A stretch of 64,000 nucleotides of DNA from Paragemmobacter straminiformis (GCF_014243445.1 NZ_JACLQD010000003.1:372001-436000); one strand, 5' to 3'. Counted from the stretch's first letter, positions 26,047 through 34,961 are shown. The notes: a model not told the origin generated them from the sequence alone. Numbers and translations are program-made.

Positions 26047-28185
26047 TTACGCTTCGGCTTCCTCTTTCTTTTCGGCGATTTCCTGACCGGTTTCCTGGTC
26101 GACCATCTTCATGCCGAGCCGGACCTTGCCGCGGTCGTCGAAGCCGAGGAGCTTGACCTTGACCTCTTGGCCTTCCTTCAGGATCTCGTTCGGGTGGTTC
26201 AGGCGCTTGTTCGCGATTTGCGACACATGGACCAGACCGTCACGCTTGCCGAAGAAGTTCACGAAGGCGCCGAAGTCGACCAGTTTCACGACCTTGCCGG
26301 TGTAGATCTGGCCCTCTTCGGGTTCTGCCACGATCGACCAGATCATGTCGTAGGCTTTCTTGATCGCTTCCGCCGAGGACGAGGCGATCTTGATCATGCC
26401 GTCGTCGTTGATGTCGACCTTGGCGCCCGACAGTTCGACGATTTCGCGGATGACCTTGCCGCCCGAACCGATCACTTCGCGGATCTTGTCGGTGGGGATC
26501 GTCATGGTCTCGATCTTGGGCGCATATTCCGAGAAGCCTTGCGGCGCGGAAATCGCCTTGGCCATCTCGCCGAGGATGTGCAGACGCCCGTCCTTGGCCT
26601 GTGCCAGAGCTTGCTCCATGATCTCGGGCGTGATGCCCGCGACCTTGATGTCCATTTGCAGCGAGGTGATGCCGGCGGTGGTGCCCGCAACCTTGAAGTC
26701 CATGTCGCCCAGGTGATCCTCGTCGCCGAGGATGTCGGTCAGCACGGCCCAGCGGCCATCGTCTTCGAGGATCAGACCCATCGCGACGCCGGCGACCGGA
26801 GCTTTCAGCGGAACGCCCGCATCCATCATCGAGAGCGAGCCGCCGCAGACGGAGGCCATCGAGGAGGAGCCGTTCGATTCCGTGATCTCGGACACGACGC
26901 GGATGGTGTAGGGGAAGTCGGTCGGCGCGGGCAGAACGGCTTGCAGCGCGCGCCATGCCAGTTTGCCGTGACCGATCTCGCGACGGCCGGGCGAACCCAC
27001 GCGACCCACTTCGCCGACCGAATAGGGCGGGAAGTTGTAGTGCAGCAGGAAGTTCGAGCGGCTGTTGCCGTGCAGGGCGTCGATGATCTGCTCATCCTCG
27101 CCCGTTCCGAGCGTGGTCACGACCAGCGCCTGCGTTTCGCCGCGGGTAAAGAGCGACGAGCCGTGGGTGCGCGGCAGGACGCCCGTTTCCGACACGATCG
27201 GGCGGACGGTCTTGTTGTCGCGGCCGTCGATGCGGGCGCCACCGTTGATGATGTCGCCGCGCAGGATCGAGGATTCCAGCTTTTTGATCGCCGAGCCGAG
27301 GTTGATGTCGGCAAGGTCTTCGTCCGAGAGGGCCGATTTGATGGCCGAGACGGCGGCGGAAATCGCGTTGGTGCGTTCCTGCTTGTCCTTCAGTGCGAAG
27401 GCGGCGCGCATCTGGGTTTCGCCGGCGGCTTTGACCTTGGCGTAGAGGGCCGAGTAATCGGGCGCTTCGAAGTTGAAGGGCTCTTTGGCGGCGTCTTCGG
27501 CGAGGTCGATGATCAGGTCGATGACCGGCTGCATCGCGGCATGGCCGAATTTCACCGCGCCGAGCATTTCGGCTTCGGTCAGTTCATAGGCTTCGGATTC
27601 CACCATCATCACGGCGTCTTTGGTGCCGGCGATGACGAGGTCGAGGCGCTGGTCGGGGTTGTTGCGCAGGCCCTGCAGGTCATCGACCGAGGGGTTCAGC
27701 ACGTATTCGCCGTTCGAGAAGCCGACGCGGGCCGCGCCGATCGGGCCCATGAAGGGCACGCCCGAGATCGTCAGAGCCGCCGAGGCGGCAATCATGGCGA
27801 GGACGTCGGGTTCGTTGTGCAGGTCGTGCGACAGAACGGTGCACATGACGAGGACTTCGTTCTTGAAGCCTTCGACGAAGAGCGGGCGGCAGGGACGGTC
27901 GATCAGACGCGAGGTCAGCGTCTCTTTTTCCGACGGGCGCGCCTCGCGCTTGAAGAAGCCGCCCGGGATCTTGCCGGCGGCGTAGTATTTTTCCTGGTAA
28001 TGCACGGTCAGGGGGAAGAAGTCCTGACCCGGCTTGGCGGCCTTGGCGAAGGTGACGTTGGCCATGACGGAGGTCTCGCCCAGAGTGGCGATGACGGTGC
28101 CGTCGGCCTGACGCGCGACCTTGCCGGTTTCCAGAGTGAGCGTTTCACCGCCCCACTGGATTGATTTCTTGACTACGTTGAACAT
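26047..28185 (-). CDS. pnp: Polyribonucleotide nucleotidyltransferase (PNPase)
   Basis: 712 aa, the standard length. Two RNase PH-like domains (about 5-230 and 315-545) are joined by an all-helical linker. A KH domain follows ([15 protein letters not shown], about 562-576) and then an S1 domain ([18 protein letters not shown], about 625-642). It degrades RNA 3' to 5' with phosphate and works with the degradosome. The ATG at 28185 follows AGGA at eight bases. It lies downstream of rpsO, but a terminator and a 360-base region with four hairpins separate them. PNPase usually controls its own mRNA leader, so those hairpins may matter. Confidence 0.97.
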   Translation of the reverse strand: MFNVVKKSIQWGGETLTLETGKVARQADGTVIATLGETSVMANVTFAKAAKPGQDFFPLTVHYQEKYYAAGKIPGGFFKREARPSEKETLTSRLIDRPCRPLFVEGFKNEVLVMCTVLSHDLHNEPDVLAMIAASAALTISGVPFMGPIGAARVGFSNGEYVLNPSVDDLQGLRNNPDQRLDLVIAGTKDAVMMVESEAYELTEAEMLGAVKFGHAAMQPVIDLIIDLAEDAAKEPFNFEAPDYSALYAKVKAAGETQMRAAFALKDKQERTNAISAAVSAIKSALSDEDLADINLGSAIKKLESSILRGDIINGGARIDGRDNKTVRPIVSETGVLPRTHGSSLFTRGETQALVVTTLGTGEDEQIIDALHGNSRSNFLLHYNFPPYSVGEVGRVGSPGRREIGHGKLAWRALQAVLPAPTDFPYTIRVVSEITESNGSSSMASVCGGSLSMMDAGVPLKAPVAGVAMGLILEDDGRWAVLTDILGDEDHLGDMDFKVAGTTAGITSLQMDIKVAGITPEIMEQALAQAKDGRLHILGEMAKAISAPQGFSEYAPKIETMTIPTDKIREVIGSGGKVIREIVELSGAKVDINDDGMIKIASSSAEAIKKAYDMIWSIVAEPEEGQIYTGKVVKLVDFGAFVNFFGKRDGLVHVSQIANKRLNHPNEILKEGQEVKVKLLGFDDRGKVRLGMKMVDQETGQEIAEKKEEAEA

Positions 28186-28365
28186 CAGCGGATCCTATCT
28201 GGAGGATCACGGCCCCTGCCGGTCCCCCGTTTTCATGGCGGCCCCATTGCCGCCGCCCCCTATCCTTTGCATGTGGCCGGGGGCATGGCCTCACGTCGCA
28301 GATGGGGGGGCCTTACAGCAAAAGGCGTAGTTTGGAAAGCGTGGAGTCGGGCAGCCGTGGCGCAA

Positions 28366-28484
28366 GCGGAATTTGACGCAAATTCCGCGCCGGTTTCTGA
28401 CGCAGAAACCGGATGGCCGACCGATGCGCGGGGGAAAACGGAATTTGCGTCAAATTCCGGCGCGAAATCTGCGTCAGATTTCGC
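28366..28484. repeat. Four short perfect hairpins with TGACGCA/TGCGTCA cores upstream of pnp
   Basis: Hairpin A (28366-28388), B (28390-28412), C (28439-28459) and D (28462-28484) each have a perfect stem of 9-10 bp and a 3-base loop. In A and B the centre reads TGACGCA; in C and D it reads TGCGTCA, so the second pair is inverted. The core of C (GGAATTTGCGTCAAATTCC) is the exact reverse complement of the core of A. The stem sequences of B and D differ although the centre is kept, which implies selection on the structure or the centre. They lie between the rpsO terminator and the pnp start, in a 361-base stretch (28186-28546) that otherwise holds no gene. Confidence 0.85.
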
Positions 28485-28498
28485 CTGTTGGAATGGAA

Positions 28499-28524
28499 AA
28501 CGCCCGCGCTTTCGCACGGGCGTT
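28499..28524 (-). terminator. Rho-independent terminator of rpsO
   Basis: AACGCCCGCGC (28499-28509) pairs with GCACGGGCGTT (28514-28524) with one mismatch. On the minus strand the stem is followed by TTCC and lies 22 bases beyond the rpsO stop. It would separate rpsO from pnp transcription, at least partly. Confidence 0.75.
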
Positions 28525-28546
28525 CTGTCCGGCAAGGCGGAACGGA

Positions 28547-28816
28547 TCAGCGGCGCAGGCCGAGGCGTGCGATCAGCGATGCGTAACGGCCTTCGTCCTT
28601 GGCCTTGAGGTAGTCCAGCAGCTTGCGGCGCTGGGCAACCATCATGAGAAGGCCACGACGCGAGTGGTTGTCCTTCTTGTGGCCCTTGAAGTGCTCGGTC
28701 AGGGTGGCGATGCGCGACGACAGGATGGCGACCTGGACTTCCGGCGAGCCGGTGTCGTTTTCCTTGGTCGCGTATTCCTTGATGAGGCGGGCTTTTTCTT
28801 CGACGGTGATCGACAT
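28547..28816 (-). CDS. rpsO: 30S ribosomal protein S15
   Basis: 89 aa beginning MSITVEEK and ending IARLGLRR, with the conserved [15 protein letters not shown] and [16 protein letters not shown] segments that bind 16S rRNA helices 20-22. The start at 28816 is supported by AGGAG; an upstream in-frame ATG has no such site. In many bacteria the order is truB-rpsO-pnp. Here the same order is kept on the minus strand, but an RTX gene and a DUF1643 gene lie between truB and rpsO. Confidence 0.97.
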   Translation of the reverse strand: MSITVEEKARLIKEYATKENDTGSPEVQVAILSSRIATLTEHFKGHKKDNHSRRGLLMMVAQRRKLLDYLKAKDEGRYASLIARLGLRR

Positions 28817-29094
28817 CGGAGTCTCCTGTGAAGAGGGTGAAGGCACGAGCCGGGATGTCGTCCAGCAGGGCCGTTGAACCCCACGGCAGGCCGGGGGATG
28901 CGGGCGTATAGGGGGAAATGCCGCGAAAGGGAAGGGGGAATTGCGCGCGGGGAGCGCGTGGGTGGGTGCGTGGGGGGGCTGTTAACCATCGGCGCGGGAA
29001 GCTGTCGATTTCCGGCGCGGTGTAGGATATTTTTAACGCCTGCGCGGCAGGCTCCGACAGGCGCAGGGGTGCGTAATGGTTCGGGGGTAAGGGT

Positions 29095-30096
29095 ATGCTG
29101 GGGCTTTTGGGCCTTTTGGGGCTGGTGGCGGCGGGCATGGCGGTGGATGCCATGTTCGACAGTGGCACGGATGACAGCGCCGATGGCGCGGCTGCGGACG
29201 AGGCCGATGCGGCCTTGCCCGGGGCGCAGCCCGAATCGGATCCGACCCTGACCGAGGTGTCGCTGATCGGGAACACGCCCTTCGTGGACGAGGGGATGCC
29301 GCAGTCGGACGACGGTGCCGATGCGCCCGATGCGCCCGTGGTTCTTGCCGGAACGGATGCCGCCGACGTGCTGAACGGTGCGGGCGGGGATGATGCGGCG
29401 CGCGGCGGGGGTGGCGATGATGCCATCGGCGGCGGCGCGGGCGATGACAGCCTTGCCGGAGATGCGGGCAACGATGTTCTGGACGGCAGCGACGGGGATG
29501 ACCACCTGCGCGGCGGCGAAGGAGAGGACCGTTTGCGCGGCGGGGCGGGCGATGACCTGCTTTGGGGCGAGGCGGGCAATGACGCGGTCGCCGGATGGGA
29601 CGGTGACGATACCCTTGCGGGCGGGGCGGGCGACGATTCCCTGACCGGCGGCGGGGGCGAGGATTCCGCTATGGGCGGCGATGGCGATGACCGGCTGACC
29701 GGCGAGGCGGGCAATGACAGCCTGTCGGGCGGGGCCGGAAACGACGAGATCGACGGCGGCGCGGGCAATGACCTGCTGGTCGCCGGTGCGGGGGCCGACT
29801 TTCTGAATGGCGGGGCGGGGGATGATGTGCTGGTCGGCGGCGCTTCCGGCTGGTTGACGGGGGGCGCCGGTGCGGACCGGTTCGAGCTTGGCGCGGGTGA
29901 GGCGCGGGTGATGGATTATGACGGGGCCGAGGACCGGCTGGTCGTGGTCTATGACGCCGCGGCGCACCCGTCGCCCGCGGTTTCCGTGGCCGACGACGGG
30001 GTGGATGCGGTGATCAGCCTTGACGGGGTTGTGCTGGCGCGTGTCGTGGGCGCGGCGGGGCTGGGGGCCGAGGAGGTCTTGCTGCGGTCAGCCTGA
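29095..30096 (+). CDS. RTX-repeat (hemolysin-type calcium-binding) protein with an N-terminal membrane segment
   Basis: 333 aa. Residues 1-20 are hydrophobic (LGLLGLLGLVAAGMAVDAMF), residues 21-85 form an acidic linker, and about 85-265 hold tandem nonapeptides of the GGxGxDxLx type that fold into calcium-binding beta rolls. The last 65 residues form a beta-rich end without repeats (FELGAGEARVMDYDGAEDRL). Classical RTX proteins lack an N-terminal hydrophobic segment and leave by type I secretion; this one may be anchored. No type I transporter is nearby. A protein of the same design lies at 49534. It is the only plus-strand gene between the minus-strand truB and rpsO. Confidence 0.85.
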   Translation: MLGLLGLLGLVAAGMAVDAMFDSGTDDSADGAAADEADAALPGAQPESDPTLTEVSLIGNTPFVDEGMPQSDDGADAPDAPVVLAGTDAADVLNGAGGDDAARGGGGDDAIGGGAGDDSLAGDAGNDVLDGSDGDDHLRGGEGEDRLRGGAGDDLLWGEAGNDAVAGWDGDDTLAGGAGDDSLTGGGGEDSAMGGDGDDRLTGEAGNDSLSGGAGNDEIDGGAGNDLLVAGAGADFLNGGAGDDVLVGGASGWLTGGAGADRFELGAGEARVMDYDGAEDRLVVVYDAAAHPSPAVSVADDGVDAVISLDGVVLARVVGAAGLGAEEVLLRSA

Positions 30097-30600
30097 CCAC
30101 GGTTCGGGCTGCTGGTCGTAGCCGATGTAAAGCGGGTGCTTGGGGTGGCCGCCCTGCGTCAGGCCAAGGGTGAAGAGCGGGCGCCCCGTGCTGCGGAGCA
30201 GGGCTTCGACCTGTGCCCCACGGTCAAGATGCGCGCCGTGTGTGCCCCATGCGCAGATGATGCGGTCGGCCCATCCTGTCGCGCTTTGCGTGATCGCCGC
30301 ATCGTTTTCGGGGCCGATCGGGTCGGCTTGGGCGCGCATGACGCGGGGATCGGTGGCGCGGTAGGCGAAGATGTTGGTGACGCGGAAGCTGCCGAAGCCA
30401 AGCGCGCGGGCGCGGCGTTCGCAGCGTTCGACGGTGGGGTCGTTCTGGGCTTCGGTCGCGGTCGAGGGGTTGAGCATGACGAAAAGCGCCCTTTGCCCGC
30501 CCGCGTTCCAGACCCTTGTGAGCAGGTAGCGGTAGGCTTCGCAATCGGAATAGACCGCCGTGCTGTCGGCATCGCCTTTGCGGTGGTGGCGGGTGATCAT
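30088..30600 (-). CDS. DUF1643 domain protein
   Basis: 170 aa from ATG 30600. It contains YRYLLTRVWN, LFVMLNPSTATEAQNDPTVERCERRARALGFG and VTNIFAYRATDP, which identify the DUF1643 family. A function for this family is not known to me; members often occur in phage or accessory regions. It converges on the RTX gene with nine bases of overlap and lies 107 bases downstream of the Shine-Dalgarno-poor start region; the next minus-strand gene downstream of it is rpsO, beyond the RTX gene. Confidence 0.82.
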   Translation of the reverse strand: MITRHHRKGDADSTAVYSDCEAYRYLLTRVWNAGGQRALFVMLNPSTATEAQNDPTVERCERRARALGFGSFRVTNIFAYRATDPRVMRAQADPIGPENDAAITQSATGWADRIICAWGTHGAHLDRGAQVEALLRSTGRPLFTLGLTQGGHPKHPLYIGYDQQPEPWSG

Positions 30601-30706
30601 GGGCGGTGCCTTTGGCCAATGTCGCACAGGGGGGCCGTCTGCCCCCCGTCGCGGCAAGCTGCGACTCTCTCCGAGGATATTTGAAGGCGGAAAAGGAAGA
30701 AAAGGG

Positions 30707-31609
30707 TCAGTTGAACACGCGCGAGGGGTGAAGCTCGCCGGATTTGTAGATGCCCACGGCCACGGCGCGGCCCTGATAGCTGGCCCATGCCTGGTCGCCC
30801 CATTCGATGCCTGAGGCGAGGACCATGCCGGGGTTGCCGTTCTTCAGCCGCGCCGCGCCTTCGGGCGTGGCGACAAGCTCGGGCAGGTCGGCAAGGCCGA
30901 GTTCGAGGGGCTTTAGAAGCGCGTCGATGTCCTCGCTGCGGGCGAGGCGGTCGATGTCATCGAGGCTGACGCCCCCGGCTGCGGTGAAGGGGCCGGACCA
31001 TTCGCGCCGGAGCCACAGAACATGGCCGAGGCAGCCCAGCGCCTGACCGAGGTCGCGGGCGATGGAGCGCACATAGCCGCCCTTGCCGCAGACCATTTCA
31101 AGCTCGACATGGTCGGCATCGGGGCGGGCGATCAGCACAAGGCTGTCGACCCAGAGCGGGCGGGCGGCGAGGTCCATCGCCTCGCCCTCGCGGGCGAGGT
31201 CATAGGCGCGCTCGCCGTCGACCTTGACGGCCGAGAATTGGGGCGGAACCTGCATGATGTCGCCGCGAAAGGCCGCAAGGGCGGCGGCGATGGCATCGGT
31301 CGCGGGGCGATTGTCGGAGGTGGCGATCACCGTGCCTTCGGCATCGTCGGTGGTGGTTGCCGCGCCGAGGCGGACCATGAAGCGGTAACATTTCAGCGCG
31401 TCGGTGATGTAGGGGACGGTCTTTGTCGCCTCGCCCAGTGCCACGGCAAGAACACCGGTCGCGGCCGGGTCGAGCGTGCCGGCATGGCCTGCCTTTTGCG
31501 CCTGAAAGGCCCATTTCACCTTGTTCACCACGGCGGTCGAGGTAATTCCGGCGGGTTTGTCGACGACAAGCCAGCCCGAAACCGCCCTGCCTTTTTTCGT
31601 GCGGGCCAT
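30707..31609 (-). CDS. truB: tRNA pseudouridine(55) synthase
   Basis: 300 aa from ATG 31609; an in-frame ATG 19 codons upstream adds a non-conserved arginine-rich stretch and is rejected. Catalytic Asp47 lies in [15 protein letters not shown], with [12 protein letters not shown] (about 13-24) and [12 protein letters not shown] near 190-201 also typical. It isomerises U55 in the T loop of tRNAs. It starts divergently from pgsA across a region containing a 16-bp perfect stem-loop. Confidence 0.95.
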   Translation of the reverse strand: MARTKKGRAVSGWLVVDKPAGITSTAVVNKVKWAFQAQKAGHAGTLDPAATGVLAVALGEATKTVPYITDALKCYRFMVRLGAATTTDDAEGTVIATSDNRPATDAIAAALAAFRGDIMQVPPQFSAVKVDGERAYDLAREGEAMDLAARPLWVDSLVLIARPDADHVELEMVCGKGGYVRSIARDLGQALGCLGHVLWLRREWSGPFTAAGGVSLDDIDRLARSEDIDALLKPLELGLADLPELVATPEGAARLKNGNPGMVLASGIEWGDQAWASYQGRAVAVGIYKSGELHPSRVFN

Positions 31610-31646
31610 GCCCCACCCCTTTTCCTGACGTCTGCGCCTGCTAGCC

Positions 31647-31686
31647 AAGGCGACAGGTCGCGTCAACCTGCGCGACCTGTCGCCTT
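31647..31686. repeat. 16-bp perfect inverted repeat between divergent truB and pgsA
   Basis: AAGGCGACAGGTCGCG (31647-31662) is perfectly complementary to CGCGACCTGTCGCCTT (31671-31686) across an 8-base loop. The flanking genes diverge from here, so it cannot be a terminator for either coding region. It may form an RNA structure in the pgsA leader, a strong protein-binding site, or a block against antisense read-through. Confidence 0.8.
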
Positions 31687-31728
31687 TGTGCTTCCAAATC
31701 CTTCGGAATGCCTGTTATCCCTTTGCCC

Positions 31729-32394
31729 ATGAAATGGACATTGCCGAACATCCTGACCGTCATCCGTCTTTTCGCAGCGCCGGCTGTGGCGGTGATGTTC
31801 CTTTATTTCCATCGCCCGCTGGCCGACTGGTTCGCGCTGACGCTGTTCATCACGGCGGCGGTCACCGATTGGTTCGACGGCTACATCGCCCGCGCATGGG
31901 CACAGGAAAGCAAGTTCGGCGCGATGCTTGACCCGATTGCCGACAAGGCGATGGTGGTGATCGCGCTGGTGATCATTACCGGATATTCGGGAATGAACCC
32001 GTGGCTGATCCTGCCCGTCACCGCGATCCTGTTCCGTGAGGTTTTCGTGTCGGGCTTGCGCGAGTTTCTGGGGGCCAAGGCGGGGCTGCTTAAGGTGACT
32101 TCGCTTGCGAAGTGGAAGACCACGGCGCAGATGGTGGCGATTTCGATCCTGTTCCTTGGAACCGGGCTGGAACATCTGGAAGGCATCGCGCGGCAGGGGC
32201 TGACGCCCGACCAATACGCCGACCTTGTGTCGCAGGGTCTGGCCGATCCGATCCGGTCCTGCGGGACGCGGGGGTGTTCGTCCTATGCGACCATGGTGGG
32301 GCTGGGCTTGATCTGGGTGGCGGCGATCCTCACCTTGGTGACGGGATGGGATTATTTCCGCAAATCCCTGCCTTACCTGCGCGAGGACAAATGA
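31729..32394 (+). CDS. pgsA: CDP-diacylglycerol-glycerol-3-phosphate 3-phosphatidyltransferase
   Basis: 221 aa from ATG 31729 (MKWTLPNILTVIRL), the family's normal start; an ATG seven codons upstream is possible. The CDP-alcohol phosphatidyltransferase signature DGYIARAWAQESKFGAMLDPIADK is split here as DG-AR-G-D-D residues within about 56-80. Several membrane helices surround it. It makes phosphatidylglycerophosphate for phosphatidylglycerol. A segment with cysteines (PIRSCGTRGCSSYATM, about 170-190) is an unusual insertion. It overlaps moaD by four bases. Confidence 0.92.
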   Translation: MKWTLPNILTVIRLFAAPAVAVMFLYFHRPLADWFALTLFITAAVTDWFDGYIARAWAQESKFGAMLDPIADKAMVVIALVIITGYSGMNPWLILPVTAILFREVFVSGLREFLGAKAGLLKVTSLAKWKTTAQMVAISILFLGTGLEHLEGIARQGLTPDQYADLVSQGLADPIRSCGTRGCSSYATMVGLGLIWVAAILTLVTGWDYFRKSLPYLREDK

Positions 32395-32639
32395 TCGACG
32401 TCATGTATTTCGCCTGGGTGCGCGAGCGGATCGGCTTGCCGCGCGAAAGGCTCGAGACGGGGGCCGCGACGGTGGCCGAGCTGGTCGCTGAATTGCGCGC
32501 CCGCGAGCCGCGTTACGAGGCGGCGTTTGCCGACCTCGCCTCGCTTCGGGTGGCGCTGGATCAGGAGTTGTCGTCGTTCGACGCGCCGCTGGCAGGGGTG
32601 CGCGAGGTGGCGTTCTTTCCGCCGATGACAGGGGGCTGA
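32391..32639 (+). CDS. moaD: Molybdopterin synthase small subunit
   Basis: 82 aa with a ubiquitin-like beta-grasp fold and the obligatory C-terminal Gly-Gly (FFPPMTGG), the thiocarboxylate carrier that supplies sulfur for molybdopterin. The ATG at 32391 overlaps the pgsA stop (ATGA) and moaE follows after one base, so subunit synthesis is coupled. Confidence 0.93.
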   Translation: MIDVMYFAWVRERIGLPRERLETGAATVAELVAELRAREPRYEAAFADLASLRVALDQELSSFDAPLAGVREVAFFPPMTGG

Positions 32640-32640
32640 G

Positions 32641-33081
32641 ATGCGCGTCCGCGTGCAAGCCGCGCCCTTCGATCTGGGGGCCGAATCGGTCGCCTTTGCC
32701 GAAGGGGCGAAGGGGGCGGGGGCCATCGTCACCTTTATGGGGCTGGTGCGCGACAATGGCGGCGCGCTGTCGGCGATGGAGATCGAGCATTATCCGGGCA
32801 TGACCGAAAAGGCGATTGCCGCGATTGCTGCCGAGGCAGTAGCGCGCTGGGCGTTGAGCGATGCCTTGGTGATCCACCGTTTCGGGCGGTTGGCGGGGGG
32901 CGAGGCGATCATGATGGTCGCCACGGCCGCGCCGCATCGGGCCGATGCCTTTGCGGCGGCGGAATTCCTGATGGACTATCTGAAATCCCGCGCGCCGTTC
33001 TGGAAGAAGGAAATCGGGGCCGATGGCGCGACATGGGTCGCCGCCAAGGACGAGGACGAGGCCGCGCTGAACCGCTGGTAG
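32641..33081 (+). CDS. moaE: Molybdopterin synthase catalytic subunit
   Basis: 146 aa. MoaE marks are GAIVTFMGLVRD (about 27-38), IEHYPGMTEKAI, the HRFGRLAGGEAIMMVATAAPHR stretch (positions about 80-100, His and Arg at the active site), and KSRAPFWKKE with the catalytic lysine. It converts precursor Z to molybdopterin with MoaD. The grouping with pgsA is common in this order and looks like convenience rather than shared function. Confidence 0.94.
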   Translation: MRVRVQAAPFDLGAESVAFAEGAKGAGAIVTFMGLVRDNGGALSAMEIEHYPGMTEKAIAAIAAEAVARWALSDALVIHRFGRLAGGEAIMMVATAAPHRADAFAAAEFLMDYLKSRAPFWKKEIGADGATWVAAKDEDEAALNRW

Positions 33082-33102
33082 GCGGGCGCGGCCCCGGCCG
33101 GA

Positions 33103-33408
33103 TCAGAAATCGAACAATTCGCCGAGGAAGCTTTCGCGCTTCTTGCGCTTGTAGCCGTGGCGATAGTCGTCATCGTCGCGGTAGCGCGGGTCGGGGGCGT
33201 AGCCCTGCGGCGGTTGCGGCGGTTGCGGTGCGCGCGCCTGCGGAGCGGGGGCGGCAGCGGCGGCAGCAGGAGCGGAGGCGGCGCGGTCGATGATCTTGTC
33301 AAGCTCGCCCCTGTCGAGCCAGACGCCGCGGCATTTGGGGCAATAATCGATCTCGACGCCGTTCCGGTCGGCCATCACCAGCGTTTCGTTGTCGACGGGG
33401 CACTGCAT
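33103..33408 (-). CDS. Zinc-finger (TFIIB-type) protein
   Basis: 101 aa from ATG 33408, six bases after AAGGAG; the ATG two codons earlier abuts the ribosome-binding site and is unlikely. The N-terminus has CPVDNETL and YCPKCRGVWLDRGELDKII, a zf-TFIIB zinc ribbon (cysteines at about 3, 23 and 26). A long Ala/Pro/Gln linker (about 45-70) leads to a basic, Arg-Lys-rich tail ending ELFDF. Function unknown; the fold suggests nucleic-acid or protein binding. Confidence 0.85.
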   Translation of the reverse strand: MQCPVDNETLVMADRNGVEIDYCPKCRGVWLDRGELDKIIDRAASAPAAAAAAPAPQARAPQPPQPPQGYAPDPRYRDDDDYRHGYKRKKRESFLGELFDF

Positions 33409-33633
33409 TCGCATCTCCTTTTACCGTGGTTTTACCCTGTGCAGATGGGGGCTGATGCGGCCCATGCAAGACGCGGCGCGGCGGTTTTCGGCGTCAGGGT
33501 CGGGCGGCGGCGCATTGGTGCCGATTTTTGTTGCGAGGAAACCGAAGCGGGGCTTGACGGGTTGCCATACTAAAGTGCTTTTGGGCATGTCCTGCACCTG
33601 CCTTTGCACATCCATCTTACGGGTCCTGCCATC

Positions 33634-34560
33634 GTGTTCCATTCCCTGACCAAAGCTGCCGCCCTGCTTGCCCTGCTGACCGCAGCGGCCTGCGCCCCCA
33701 AACCTGCGGTGGAAGAGGCGCCCGCGTCGGTTCCGCCCGAGTATCAGGCCGTGCAGGATGGCGAGTTCCTGATCCCCGCGGTCGAACCGCTGCACCTGTT
33801 CGGGACGAATTCGCGGACCGAGGTCGAGTTTGCGGGGGATGAAAAGCCCGGAACCGTGGTGGTCGATGTGAACGCGCGGCGGCTTTACTATGTTCTCGAA
33901 GGCAATCGCGCCATCCGCTATGCCATTGCCGTCGGGCGCGAGGGGCTGTCGTTCAAGGGCACCGGCTATGTCGGGCGCAAGGCGGAATGGCCGAGCTGGC
34001 AGCCGACCGCGAACATGATCAAGACGCGGCCCGACATGTATGCGGAATATGCCGCCGGTCTGCCCGGGGGGCTTGAAAACCCGCTGGGGGCGCGGGCGAT
34101 GTATCTGTATCGCAACGGACGCGACACGATGTTCCGCATTCACGGCACGATCGACAATGCCTCGATCGGGCGGGCGACGAGCGCGGGCTGCATCCGGCTG
34201 TTCAATCAGGACGCCATCGACCTGTTCAACCGTGTCGAGACGGGCGACAAGGTCAAGGTGCGGACGCTGGAGGAAAGCCTTGCCGCCGAAGGGCCGTTCA
34301 TGGACGACGCCTACGGGCGGGCCGTGCCGGACACCGAGGAAAACCGCGCGCAGGTCGAAATCGACAAGCAGAAGATCATCGAGGAAGAGGCCGCAAAGGT
34401 CGAGGCCGAGCGTCTGGCTGCCGAAGCCGCCGAGAAGCAGGCCGCCAAGGATGAAAAGCGCCGCCTTCGCATTTGCCGCAACCGTGGCATTGCCGAAGCG
34501 GACTGCCCGACGCTGGACGTCTTGACCGGCAAGGCCGAAGAGGTCGCCGTCGCGGGCTAG
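33634..34560 (+). CDS. L,D-transpeptidase, probable lipoprotein (YkuD/ErfK family)
   Basis: About 308 aa if begun at GTG 33634; a TTG ten codons earlier is the alternative. The leader ends LLTAAAC, so Cys20 may be lipidated, although the -3 position is Ala rather than Leu. The YkuD domain spans about 73-200, with catalytic His170 (FRIHGT) and Cys186 (SAGCIRLF). The tail (about 240-290) is Glu/Ala/Lys-rich and likely coiled-coil. It would form 3-3 peptidoglycan crosslinks or attach proteins to the wall. Terminated by the hairpin at 34595. Confidence 0.88.
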   Translation: MFHSLTKAAALLALLTAAACAPKPAVEEAPASVPPEYQAVQDGEFLIPAVEPLHLFGTNSRTEVEFAGDEKPGTVVVDVNARRLYYVLEGNRAIRYAIAVGREGLSFKGTGYVGRKAEWPSWQPTANMIKTRPDMYAEYAAGLPGGLENPLGARAMYLYRNGRDTMFRIHGTIDNASIGRATSAGCIRLFNQDAIDLFNRVETGDKVKVRTLEESLAAEGPFMDDAYGRAVPDTEENRAQVEIDKQKIIEEEAAKVEAERLAAEAAEKQAAKDEKRRLRICRNRGIAEADCPTLDVLTGKAEEVAVAG

Positions 34561-34594
34561 GCTGCGCCGCCCGCGCGCGCCACCGGGAATGAAG

Positions 34595-34620
34595 GCCGCG
34601 CGGGGTTCGCGCGGCTTTTT
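34595..34620 (+). terminator. Rho-independent terminator of the L,D-transpeptidase gene
   Basis: GCCGCGCG (34595-34602) pairs perfectly with CGCGCGGC (34608-34615) around GGGTT-like loop bases, followed by TTTTT. It abuts the end of the convergent cupin gene. Confidence 0.85.
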
Positions 34621-34961
34621 CATGTCAGGATGACGTAATCCTTCAACGTGGTCTCGACGACTTCCCATGTGCCGGAAAAACCGGGCCGGATCACGTAGCT
34701 GTCGCCCGTGCGCAGGTGGGTTTCGGTGCCTGCGCTGTCGGTCAGGATGGAATGGCCCTGAAGGATGTGGACATATTCCCATTCGGAATAGGACACCCGC
34801 CACTTGCCGGGGGTGGATTGCCAGAGGCCGCAGTACAGGCCGTTGCGGTCTTCGATGTTCCACGTGCTGTGGACGGGGTCGCCCGCAACCAGTTTGTCGG
34901 GGTCGGGGCGTGCGGTTTCGGCGTCGATCCCGTCACGGGTGATGCGTGCGATAAGGGGCAT
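34620..34961 (-). CDS. Small cupin-domain protein
   Basis: 113 aa from ATG 34961. A single cupin barrel of the DUF861 type is visible: DPVHSTWNIEDRNGLYCGLWQSTPGKW, SEWEYVHILQGHSILTD (conserved Glu and His), and GDSYVIRPGFSGTWEV. Such proteins usually have 110-120 residues; the ligand and reaction are not known. It ends within the terminator of the convergent transpeptidase gene. 165 bases separate it from the divergent panB. Confidence 0.8.
   Translation of the reverse strand: MPLIARITRDGIDAETARPDPDKLVAGDPVHSTWNIEDRNGLYCGLWQSTPGKWRVSYSEWEYVHILQGHSILTDSAGTETHLRTGDSYVIRPGFSGTWEVVETTLKDYVILT

Noticed and set aside
25987-28164. A 725-codon open frame on the plus strand across pnp
   Set aside because: It is antisense to pnp, whose protein has all PNPase domains; the antisense product is an Asp/Gly/Val-rich mirror typical of high-GC codon usage and has no recognisable motif.
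29350-29860. A tandem DNA repeat or CRISPR-like array
   Set aside because: The periodicity of about 27 bases comes from nine-residue RTX repeats within an open frame; units vary in sequence and there are no spacers.
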